DNA from: Lolium rigidum
Lineage: Eukaryota; Streptophyta; Magnoliopsida; Poales; Poaceae
Assembly: GCF_022539505.1 (NCBI RefSeq)
Contig: NC_061508.1
Location: forward strand, 344,051,484-344,115,483
Length of the DNA stretch: 64,000 bases
Direction: 5' to 3'
Each line of letters opens with the position of its first letter. The first letter of the stretch is position 1. Below are positions 55,824 to 64,000 of this stretch, in pieces. Under the pieces are notes generated by a model. It was not told where the DNA came from and did not search any database. It saw nothing but the letters and a program-made list of their open reading frames with translations. Position numbers and translations under genes: made by a program.

Positions 55824-56874
55824 TTTCAGTCACAAGATCTTTAACTATTGCAACAGCAGGTTCAACTTTTATTTGTTCTTCAGGTTCTACAGGTTTCTTT
55901 TCACTTTTATGAACCGCACTATTTATAACAGAGTACTCCTTCATTTTAGCAGGGAAAGGAGTTCTTTCAATATAAGCTTCAGGAATAACATGATCAGCAG
56001 TTTCAACTACAACGCATTTATTAATAGATGAATCAATTTTATCTTTATACGGTTCATGATACTTATCAAAATTCTTCTTTGGCAATTCATAATGAGAGGC
56101 AAAAGCTTTATAAAGATTTGCAGCAACTTGAGAATCAAGACCATATGTAGCACTCATATTACAAAATTTATCAGTATCCATAAAAGCTTCAATGCATTTA
56201 TAATCATAAATTATACCTGATTCTCTATCCTTGTCGTTCTCCCAACCTTCGGTATTTTCTTGGATCCGATCAAGAAGGTCCCTTTTAAACTCTTCTTTGT
56301 TGCGTGTAAATGATCCGGAACAAGAAGTATCCAGCAAGGTCTTGTCTTGAAAAGAAAGTCTTGCATAGAAATTATCAATAATAACATTACCAGGAAGCTC
56401 ATGAATGGGGCATTTGAGCATTAAAGACTTCAATCTCCCCCAAGCTTGGGCAATACTCTCTCCATCATGAGGCCAAAAATTATATATGCGATTCCGATCC
56501 TTGTGAATTTCACTTGGAGGATAGAACTTAGAATAAAATCGGGGCACAATATCATTCCATTCAAGAGAATCCCCATTATTCAGTAATTTATACCAATGCG
56601 CCGCTTTACCAGACAGCGATAAAGAGAATAGTTTCTTCCTCACTTCATCCATAGCAATACCTGCACACTTGAATAAACCGCATAATTCATGTAAGAACAA
56701 TAAATGATCTCCAGGGTGGACAATTCCATCCCCTTCATAGCGGTTATCCATAACACGTTCAATAATTTTCATAGGTATTTTATATGGTATCACTTCCTCA
56801 CCTGGCGCCTCATCCACTACCGTTGCAGTAGTAGTAGATTTCCCAAATAAAAATTGAAGAGAAGATCTCTCCAT
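55792..56874 (-). CDS. Element C gag protein
   Basis: The ATG at the complement of 56,872-56,874 starts MERSSLQFLFGKS. The Retrotrans_gag domain is clear: HLLFLHELCGLFKCAGIAMD, FSLSLSGKAAHWYKLL, WNDIVPRFYSKFYPPSEIH and ESIAQAWGRLKSLMLKCP. No CCHC knuckle is visible, as is common in Athila-lineage gag. The C-terminal part is Lys/Glu/Val-rich. A stop at 55,792, after an overlapping shift into the protease frame, ends this 360-residue reading. Leader length from the primer site is about 85 nt. Confidence 0.88.
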   Translation of the reverse strand: MERSSLQFLFGKSTTTATVVDEAPGEEVIPYKIPMKIIERVMDNRYEGDGIVHPGDHLLFLHELCGLFKCAGIAMDEVRKKLFSLSLSGKAAHWYKLLNNGDSLEWNDIVPRFYSKFYPPSEIHKDRNRIYNFWPHDGESIAQAWGRLKSLMLKCPIHELPGNVIIDNFYARLSFQDKTLLDTSCSGSFTRNKEEFKRDLLDRIQENTEGWENDKDRESGIIYDYKCIEAFMDTDKFCNMSATYGLDSQVAANLYKAFASHYELPKKNFDKYHEPYKDKIDSSINKCVVVETADHVIPEAYIERTPFPAKMKEYSVINSAVHKSEKKPVEPEEQIKVEPAVAIVKDLVTENVEDGHIIFS

Positions 56875-56989
56875 AATGACTTATAGCAACGAGCAGAAAT
56901 AAAATCAGCACAAACAGTAAAGGTTTTCCTTACCAATTCCACTTACCAATAGCGCTTCACTCCCCGGCAACGGTGCCAGAAAATAGTCT

Positions 56990-58506
56990 TGATGACCCAC
57001 AAGTATAGGGGGTGTATCGTAGTATTTTCGATAAGTAAGAATGTCGATCCCAACGAGGAGCACAAGGTGTTGACAAGCAGTTTCGATGAAGGATTCACTG
57101 TAAATGCTCACAGACAAGTATTCATGGGGTTTTGATGTAACAGTTGAATAAAGTACGAGTAAGTAAAGTGCGAGAGTAACAATTGTAGCGAGTGGCCCAA
57201 TCCTTTTTAGCACAAAGGACAAGCCGGTTTGTTTACTTATAATGACCAAACGTTCTCGAGGACACACGGGATTTTAGTCTAGTGCTTTCGCTACATACGG
57301 CTAAATAATCTTCATTGTTATGATAAGTGTTGTGTGGGTAAACCTATGCTAATGTACCGCCCTTCCTAGGACTAATACATACTTGTGATTATACCCCTTG
57401 CAAGCATCCGCAACTACAAGAAAAGTAATTAAGATTAAATCTAACCACAGCCTTAAACTCTGAGATCCTGCTATCCCTCCTGCATCGATATACCAACGGG
57501 GGTTTAGGTTTCTGTCACTCCGGCAACCCCGCAATTGGCAAACGAGTACAAGATGCATTCCCCTAGGCCCATAAATGGTGAAGTGTCATGTAGTCGACGT
57601 TCACATGACACCACTAGAAGAATAACACCACAACTTAAATATCATACCATTGAATATTACTCAACCATAGTTGACTACTAACATTTAGACTTCACCCATG
57701 TCCTCAAGAACTAAATGAACTACTCACGAGACATCATATGGAACATGATCAGAGGTGATATGATGATGAATAACAATCTGAACATAAACTTGGTTCAATG
57801 GTTTCACTCAATAGCATCAACAACAAGTAGAGATCGATACCGGGAGAGTTTCCCCTATCAAACAATCAAGATCAAACCCAAATTGCTACGGCGGTGACGG
57901 TGTCCAGCGGTGGAGACGGCGGTGATGATGGTGGAGATGATGATGATGGTGATGGAGATGATGTCCATCTCGATGACGGTGATGATGGCGTCGATTTCCC
58001 CCTCCCGGAGGGAATTTCCCGGCGGATTCCTGCCCGCCGGAGAGCTCTTTTCTCTCTGGTGTTCTCCGCCCCGCAGAGGCGGGCTGTAACTCTTCGCGAG
58101 GTACCCTCTCGTGGCTTAGGTTTTCGGGACGAAGAGTTTCGCGAAGAAAAGGAGGCGAAAGGGGCTGTGGGGCCCCCACACCACATGGTGGCGCGGCCGG
58201 GCCATGGGCCGCGCCGCCCTATGGTGTGGGCCCACCCCGGGTCCAGCTGGCTCCTCCTTCCGGCTTCCTTCGTCATCTTGAAAAATAGGATTTTTGGTAT
58301 AATTTCCTTCCACAGTTGATCTTCCGAAATATTGCGTTCGACGGTGCTTTTTCCAGCGAGAATCCCGGCTCCGGTGCTTGATCCTCCAATAATGATGAAA
58401 CATGCAAAATAGATGAAATAACATAAGTATTGTGTCCCAATATGAAATATATCAATGAATAACAGCAAATTATGATATAAAATAGTGATGCAAATTGGAC
58501 GTATCA
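56990..58506 (-). repeat. Right LTR of element C (1517 bp)
   Basis: 5' LTR in element orientation; partner of 47,967-49,480. The primer site lies 11 nt inside. Confidence 0.92.
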
Positions 58507-58629
58507 GGCCCTCTCGGTGGAATGTCGTCTAATGTCTTGCAAGCATATGAATAAGTTCATAAGAGACCACATACCACGGTACGAGTAAAGAGTACTTGTC
58601 AGGAAACGAGGTTGAACAAGGTATAGAGT
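58507..58629 (+). repeat. 3' LTR of the copia element, second fragment
   Basis: The first five bases are the GGCCC duplication; the rest corresponds to 34,557-34,674 with one substitution. It ends at AGT, the expected 3-bp target of the CACTA element that begins at 58,630. Confidence 0.9.
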
Positions 58630-58763
58630 CACTAGTGGAGAAGAGGCCTTTGGTCCCAAGCAAATGTCCCAGTGCTGAACCAAACCGGGTCCAATGGGGG
58701 CATTGGTCCCGGTTCGTTTCTGCCCAGGACGACCCCACCCGCTGGCGCCTGTCCTGTAGTGGG

Positions 58764-58881
58764 CTTTGGACCCGGTTTGTATTACAAACCGGGACTAAAG
58801 GGTCCACCGCAGGGCGCCGTAGGCCGTGTCAGTTGTGGGGAACCCTTTAGTCCCGGTTTGTAATACAAACCGGGTCCAAAG
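58764..58881. repeat. CACTA subterminal inverted motifs
   Basis: Two hairpins, each with arms of CTTTAGTCCCGG or CTTTGGACCCGG type: 58,764-58,800 and 58,845-58,881. In CACTA elements such motifs bind the TnpA-like protein. Here half the arms read GGACCC/GGGTCC, giving G-T pairing. Confidence 0.7.
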
Positions 58882-59148
58882 GCCCCGCCTCTGGCTATAT
58901 AACCTTGCCCCTGCCCAAGTGTGAGCCACACTTGGCCATTTTTTCACTATCTTCACAAGAGGGGTGTATTGCTTTCCTCTCTTCTTCACATGCACAAGAG
59001 GTGTTCGATGAAATGCTTAAGAGGATTTGCCACTTGAGTTTACACAAATCAAGCCACACTTAACTTGCTTTTTTCTTCTTCATCGAGGTTAACAACTTTA
59101 TCCTTTTCATCCGCAATTGATAAAATGCATGTGTATATATACATCGTG

Positions 59149-62100
59149 ATGTTCCGTAATGGTTTTGATCAGCTTAATTATATCATGCGGATGAATCGGC
59201 AATGGATGTACATTGACCGATGGTTTGACGAGTTCACTCGCGGGCCTGGATAATTTTATGGCCGTGGCGGAGGCAAACAAACATGGTGGCTTCATGTATT
59301 GTCCATGTGTGGACTGCAAGAATACCGTAAATTACGCTCACTCGAGTCTCATTCACAGCCACCTTCCGCGATCCGGTTTCATGCCCGAGTTACTATTGTT
59401 GGACCAAGCACGGAGAAAGAGGGGTTATGATGGAAGACAATGACGAAGAGGAAGAGGATGATGACGGTTATCCCAATTTCCCCGAATACGATGATACCGC
59501 AGAAGGCAATGAAGACAATGAAGTAGAAGATCAAGAGGCACCGGATGAGCCTGCCGATGATGATCTTGGCCGGGCCATTGCTGATGCAAGGAGAGAATGT
59601 GAAACTGAAAAGGAAAGGTTGGCCTTCGACAAGATGATAGAAGATCACAACAAATTGTTATACCCAACTTGCGAAGATGGCCATAAAAAGCTAGGCAAGA
59701 CACTCGGAATTGTTGCAATGGAAGGCGGAGAACGGTGTCACCGACTCAGGATTTGGAAAGTTGCTCGACAATAATTAAGAGGAAGCTTCCAAGGGGTAAC
59801 GAATTGCCCGCCGATACGTACGAAGCGAAGAAGATTGTCCGCCCTCTAGGATTAGATGTGCAAAAGATACATGCATGCATTAATGACCGCATCCTCTACC
59901 GCGATGAGTACGAGAATTTGGATGCATGTCCGGTGTGCACCTGCATTGCGGTATAAGATCGGACGAGATGACCCCGGTGATGTTGAGGGCGAGCGCCCCG
60001 AGAAGAGGGTTCCTGCCAAGGTTATGTGGTATGCTCCTATAATACCACGAGCTGAAACGCTTGTTCGGAAATAAAGAGCATGCTAGGTTGTTGCGATGGC
60101 ACAAAGAAGACCGTAAGAAAGACGTGATGTTGAGGCACCTCGCTGATGGCTCCCAATGGAGAAAAATCGATAGAGAGTTCCCAAACTTTGCACGAGATGC
60201 AAGGAACTTACGGTTTGGTCTAAGTACGGATGGCATGAATCCTTTTGGAGAGCAGAGCTGCAGCCATAGCACCTGGCCTGTGACTCTTTGTATATATAAC
60301 CTTCCTCCTTGGTTGTGCATGAAGCGGAAGTTCATTATGATGCCAGTGCTCATACAAGGCCCGAAGCAACCCGGGAACGACATTGATGTGTACCTGAAGC
60401 CATTAGTCCAAGAACTTCTACAGCTGTGGTCCCTAGCAGGTGTACGTGTGTGGGACGAGCACAAGCAGGAGGAATTTGACCTAAGAGCGATGCTTTTCGT
60501 AACCATCAATGACTGGCCTGCTCTTGGTAACATTTCGGGACAGTCAAACAAGGGATACAATGCATGCACACACTCGTTTACATGAGCTCGAAGGTGATTA
60601 TTTGGAAAAAGGTCGGAAGGTCGTGTACACGGGGCATCGTCGATTTCTTAGGATTACCCATCCCGTAAGAAAGAAAGGCAAGCATTACAACGGTGAGGCT
60701 GATCACCGGAGGAAGCCTCCCCATCGTGATGGTGTTGATATATTTGGTATGGTCAAGGATCTAGATGTAATATTTGGAAAGGGTCCCGGCGGACGGTCCG
60801 TTCCGAATGACGATGCCGGACACGCGCCCATGTGGAAGAAGAAATCTATATTTTGGGATCTACCCTATTGGGAAGTCTTAGAGGTCCGCTCTTCAATCGA
60901 TGTGATGCACGTGACGAAGAATCTTTGCGTGAACCCGCTAGGCTTTCCGGGTGTGTACGGGAAGACAAAAGATACACCGAAGCACGGGAGGACCAGCAAC
61001 GTTGGAAAGACCCCAAAAAGCTGCATGAGAGAGTTAAAGGACGTCATTTATCCAGCTACGCTCTTACAAAAGCGAGAGAAGGAAATATTTTTTGAATGTC
61101 TTAGCGAGTATCAAGGTCCCGTCCGGCTTCTCCTCCAATATAAAGGGAATAATAAATATGGAGAAGAAAACATTCCGGAACCTGAAGTCTCATGACTCGT
61201 CACGTGATAATGACACGGTTGCTTCCGATTGCATTGAGGGGGCTTCTACCGGAAAATGTTCGACTGCCCATTGTGAAGCTATGTGCATTCCTCAATGCAA
61301 TTTCTCGAAGGTAATAAATCCAGAAATTCTACCGAGGTTGCGGAATGATGTGGTCCAATGTCTCGTTAGTTTTGAGCTGGTGTTCCCACCATCCTTCTTC
61401 AATATTATGACACATCTCCTCGTTCACCCGGTCGATGAGATTTCCATTCTCGGTCCTGTGTTTCTACACAATATGTTCCCCTTCGAGAGGTTCATGGGAG
61501 TCTTGAAGAAATATGTTCATAACCGTGCTAGGCCGGAAGGAAGCATCTCCAAGGGCTATGGAACGAGAGGAGGTCATTGAATTCCGTGTTGACTTTATTC
61601 CCGACCTTAAGCCGATTGGTGTTCCTGAATCGCGGCATGAAGGGAGACTAAGTGGAAAAGGCACGCTAGGAAGGAAATCAATGATATGTAGGGACGGGAT
61701 TTCTTTGACTCAAGCACACTACACAGTTCTACAAAGTTCCACCTTGGTGGCTCCGTATATCGGTGACCACAAGAACTTTCTACGCTCCCAGAACCCGGGG
61801 CAGTCGAACGATTGGATTAGACGTGAACACATGTCGACTTTTTTGCGGTTGGTTGCAAAAACATCTCCTGAATAACAAAGATATTGAAGATCAGTTGTAC
61901 TTGCTGGCCCAGACACCATCTTCGACTGTAGTGACTTTCCAAGGGTACGAGATAAATGGGAATACATTTTACACGATCGCCCAAGATAAAAAGAGCACCA
62001 ACCAAAACAGTGGTGTCCGGTTTGATGCAATAATGAATGAAGGCCCAAATGACACATATTATGGTTACATAGAGGATATATGGGAACTTGACTGTGGACC

Positions 62101-62506
62101 TTCTTTTAAGGTCCCTTTGTTTAGGTGCAAATGGGTCAACAAAACAGGAGGCGGGGTTCAGGTAGACAAGTTGTATGGAATGACAACAGTGGATCTCAAC
62201 AATCTTGGGTATAGAGACGAACCATTCGTCCTAGCCAAGGATGTGGCCCAGGTTTTCTATGTGAAGGATATGTCTACCAAACCAAGAAAAAGGAAACATA
62301 AGGAAACAAATACATCAAACGATGAGCCAAAGCGCCACATAGTTCTTTCTGGAAAAAGAAACATCGTGGGAGTGGAGGACAAGACAGACATGTCAGAAGA
62401 TTATAATCAGTTTGATGAAATTCCACCCTTCAGAGTGAACATTGATCCAAGCATCAAGTTAAATGATGAAGATGCTCCATGGTTACGGCCGAAGAAGATT
62501 AATTAA
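59149..62506 (+). pseudogene. CACTA transposase (Transposase_21 with DUF4218 and DUF4216), frameshifted
   Basis: This is the TnpD-like enzyme that cuts the element out and reinserts it. From the ATG at 59,149 (MFRNGFDQ) the transposase-associated zinc region reads RQWMYIDRWFDEF, then FMYCPCVDCKNTVNY after a shift. An acidic segment follows (59,427-59,560). The catalytic region includes DIDVYLKPLVQELLQLWSLA, INDWPALGNISGQSNKGYNA, IFWDLPYWEVLEVRSSIDVM and HVTKNLCVNPLG. DUF4218 follows (FNIMTHLLVHPVDEI, NMFPFERFMGVLKKYVHNRA) and then DUF4216 (NEGPNDTYYGYIEDIWELD, FRCKWVN). The reading changes frame at least seven times (for example near 59,215, 59,770, 60,550, 61,190, 61,550 and 61,870). Some changes could be introns, but several abut conserved motifs and look like decay. 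Confidence 0.88.
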
Positions 62507-62640
62507 ATGATGAAGATGCTCCATCATCAAGTTAATTGAAGAATGTTCATGGCACAAATGAGTATCTCAACATGGCAATCAATTTCCCATTTATTTTTGT
62601 GTAATCATGTAACCGTATGTAAGATATTAAAAGTGGAGAT

Positions 62641-63097
62641 GCGCCACGGGAGATTTCCCAACCCTTTCCCCAACACCGTTAGATGAGATGTAGTCGTTCA
62701 GGGGCTTGCAGGAAAGAATTCCAAGGCGCAGTTTCTGAAGATGCCGTAGGGCGTGTGCACCAACGACATCTTCGAGAAACTGCGCCACGGGAGATTTCCC
62801 AACCCTTTCCCCAACACAGTTAGATGAGATGTAGTCGTTTAGGGGCTTGCAGGGAAAAATTCCAAGGCGCAGTTTCTGAAGATGCCGTAGGGCGTGTGCA
62901 CCAACAATATCTTCGAGAAGCTGCGCCACGGGAGATTTCCCAACCCTTTCCCCAACACTGTTAGATGAGATGTAGTCGTTTAGGGGCTTGCAGGGAAAAA
63001 TTCTGAGGAGCAGCTTCCGAAGATGTCGTAGGGCGTGTGCACCAACGACATCTTCGAGAAGCTGCGCCACACGAGATTTCCCAACCCTTCCCTTCAT
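62641..63097 (-). CDS. Tandem-repeat ORF of three 47-residue units inside the CACTA element
   Basis: The 141-bp unit starts at 62,641, 62,782, 62,923 and, partly, 63,064. Because 141 is a multiple of three, the minus strand stays open across all units. Each encodes 47 residues of the pattern RVGKSPVAQLLED, then VVGAHALRHLQKL, then IFPCKPLNDYISSN. The first ATG is the complement of 63,095-63,097 (MKGRVGKSRVAQLL), and the frame closes at 62,627. A TATAAAA on the same strand (complement of 63,158-63,164) lies 60 bp upstream. The unit has predicted helical stretches with conserved Cys and His. I recognise no family. It runs opposite to the transposase. It may be a genuine repeat protein or a coincidence of repeat length. 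Confidence 0.5.
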
Positions 63098-63274
63098 CCA
63101 TGGGAATGAAACTCTGCTTGGCTTGTTGATCTGCTTGGCAAGGCGTATCGATGCTCCTTTTATAGGCACGGCACCTCTTCTACTTTGTCTTGTTCCTTCG
63201 ACAGGGCGTCGTGCGCTACATGCTTTATCTCATCGAGCAGTGCATCCACCCATGCGTTCTTATCCTGCCGACAT

Positions 63275-63403
63275 CTTTAGTCCCGGTTGTACCCACCAGC
63301 CGGGACTAAAGGTTACCCACACGTCCTTATCCCACCGACAGTTTTGTTAGATGACACAAAAAGGATCTTTAGTCCCGGTTGTACCCACCAGCCGGGACTA
63401 AAG
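63275..63403. repeat. Internal pair of CACTA-type hairpins, 92 bp apart
   Basis: CTTTAGTCCCGG and CCGGGACTAAAG form perfect 12-bp stems at 63,275-63,311 and 63,367-63,403. The sequence after each is a direct repeat (GGTTACCCACACGTCCTTAT). Confidence 0.8.
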
Positions 63404-63517
63404 GTTACCCACACGTCCTTATCCCACCGACAGTTTTTGGCGCCACTGCGTTCCCGCCTATTTTTCTTCCCGCGCTTTCCACTGCTTCCCGCCTCCGTCC
63501 TCCCGCCATTTTTTCAC

Positions 63518-63526
63518 TATATATAT
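63518..63526 (+). promoter_or_regulatory. TATA box of the second CACTA-borne gene
   Basis: TATATATAT, 67 nt upstream of the proposed original start codon position at 63,593. Confidence 0.45.
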
Positions 63527-63592
63527 GTTGGCTTGGCCTCCATTTACATATCACATCTAGACTCATATCTGCAAACCTCATCACCAGGTCAC

Positions 63593-64000
63593 ATAGCTTC
63601 CATCGTATCTCTAACCCTCCGGGAGGCGGAGGCGCTTTGCGCGTCGAACTACCCCTGCCCGCTGGGCTACCGCGTCCCTACCGGCTGGTTGCTGAGCGTC
63701 GGAGGGGTACCGGTCCCTCCTGTCCCTCTAGGTGTGGCGCGCGAGATGGCCATCACGAACCACTACTACTTCGAGCTCACGCCAGAGCAGCGGAGGAATC
63801 CCCAGTGGCATCCCGACTACAGCCCGACTTGGGAAAGCTTCTTCATCAATCGGCGTGAGAGGGCGCTCGCCGAGCACGAGGAGGGCGGCCCGCCTCCTTC
63901 GAACTTCAACGAGGCCGGCCGTCGGCTGTGGTGGCGCGACCGGACTCTCCAGGGCGTCATGGCCCACCGTGGCCCCCGCCTGCGCTACCCTCAGTCCCAG
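63593..64000 (+). CDS. Second CACTA-borne gene, partial, start codon probably lost
   Basis: A frame open from about 63,593 to the window end encodes REAEALCASNYPCPLGYRVP, then VPVPPVPLGVAREMAITNHY, then RRNPQWHPDYSPTWESFF and RERALAEHEEGGPPPSNF. The consistent Trp/Pro/Tyr pattern and high GC suggest a real protein of a repeat family I believe is common in Triticeae; I cannot name its function. The first in-frame ATG is at 63,746 (MAITNHY), but similarity-like composition begins upstream. At 63,593 the sequence ATAGCTTCC looks like a mutated ATGGCTTCC start 67 nt after a TATA box. The gene continues beyond the window. Confidence 0.6.
   Translation, partial: MASIVSLTLREAEALCASNYPCPLGYRVPTGWLLSVGGVPVPPVPLGVAREMAITNHYYFELTPEQRRNPQWHPDYSPTWESFFINRRERALAEHEEGGPPPSNFNEAGRRLWWRDRTLQGVMAHRGPRLRYPQSQ

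Larger units (their letters stand above)
47967..58506 (-). mobile_element. Element C: Athila-lineage Ty3/gypsy retrotransposon
   Basis: LTRs 47,967-49,480 and 56,990-58,506 (about 1.5 kb, roughly 23 differences by eye) are flanked by GGCCC (47,962-47,966 and 58,507-58,511). The minus strand is sense. Primer site complement at 56,961-56,978 (TGGCACCGTTGCCGGGGA), purine tract AAGCTTGGGGGAGT next to 49,481. Order: gag, protease, RT, RNase H, integrase, then a U3-like promoter and a third ORF, then a long 3' untranslated region. The integrase and RNase H sequences ([34 protein letters not shown]) mark the Athila lineage. Total 10.5 kb. Frameshifts and a stop in pol make this copy inactive. Confidence 0.93.
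34047..58629 (+). mobile_element. BARE-1/WIS/Angela-like Ty1/copia retrotransposon with nested insertions (3' end outside window)
   Basis: The 5' LTR (34,047-35,823) begins TGAAGGAGATATGCCCAAGA, close to the BARE-1/WIS/Angela superfamily start, and ends TACA. The primer site TGGTATCAGAGC follows at 35,825. A 1.2-kb leader, long like that of BARE-1, precedes gag. Gag and a decayed pol follow, then the purine tract CAAGTGGGAGAC and a 3' LTR that starts at 47,457. The 3' LTR is split by element C at 47,967 and by the CACTA element at 58,630, so its last part is not in this window. Element B splits pol at 39,415. All three joins read continuously against the intact 5' LTR or the pol frame. Several stops and frameshifts show it is dead. 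Confidence 0.92.
58630..64000 (+). mobile_element. CACTA (En/Spm) DNA transposon, 3' end outside window
   Basis: The element begins CACTAGTGGAGAAGAGGCC directly after AGT in the copia LTR. Subterminal inverted motifs built on TTTAGTCCCGGTTTG and its complement follow at 58,764-58,800 and 58,845-58,881. A transposase_21-type gene in sense orientation lies at 59,149-62,506. Then come a 141-bp tandem repeat, two more copies of the subterminal motif, and a second forward gene that runs off the window. No terminal CACTA inverse is seen, so the right end lies beyond 64,000. Confidence 0.9.

Noticed and set aside
62641..63100. Possible CRISPR-like array
   Set aside because: Units of 141 bp are contiguous, with no unique spacers, and lie in a plant transposon.
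63275..63403. Hairpins as microRNA precursors
   Set aside because: They match the short subterminal motif of the CACTA element itself and have very small loops.

Overview
This is a repeat-dense plant nuclear window. The BARE-1/WIS/Angela-like copia LTR, Athila-lineage and chromovirus gypsy elements, a CACTA transposon and a tandem DUF247 gene pair point to a Pooideae grass, most likely Triticeae or a close relative. There are no bacterial operons, CRISPR arrays, rRNA genes or intact tRNA genes. Family names come from motif recognition, not from a search.

Host genes (1-15.9 kb). Two tandem, same-strand DUF247 (UPF0481) genes. Copy 1 (1-1366, cut by the window start) is a pseudogene with a 1-nt and a 19-nt deletion. 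Copy 2 can be assembled as three coding exons (5209-5327, 5844-5956, 13253-14684) whose splice phases agree. Its 7.3-kb second intron holds a nearly full-length L1-type LINE (6103-12023) with two intact ORFs. Copy 2 has one frameshift in a G run at about 13,400. A 2.1-kb LTR element with identical 187-bp LTRs (2748-4893) sits 120 bp upstream of its TATA box. A tRNA-like retroposon and a 30-bp poly(A) retroposon are further small insertions.

Nest 1 (15,883-28,803). A minus-strand chromovirus (383-bp LTRs, TSD GAGCA) is interrupted in gag-pol by a 7-kb element with an uncharacterised ORF (element A, 19,240-26,275, TSD CACTC). Next comes 5.2 kb of debris: a CrRLK1L receptor-kinase relic, an unclassified GC-rich block and a 5'-truncated LINE.

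Nest 2 (34,047 to the window end). A BARE-1/WIS/Angela-like copia element holds three insertions. Element B (39,415-45,849, TSD GGACC) is in pol. Element C, an Athila-lineage gypsy (47,967-58,506, TSD GGCCC), is in the 3' LTR. A CACTA element (58,630 onward) is also in the 3' LTR and runs off the window.

Elements A, B and C share LTR ends, a tRNA-Asp-type primer site, a purine tract, a GC-rich palindrome and a 3'-UTR hairpin module. The simplest reading is that C-type elements supply enzymes in trans to A and B. The most notable signals are the hairpin module with compensatory changes, a U3-like promoter inside element C just upstream of a third ORF, a tandemly duplicated primer-binding site in B, and a minus-strand 141-bp (47-residue) tandem-repeat ORF inside the CACTA element.
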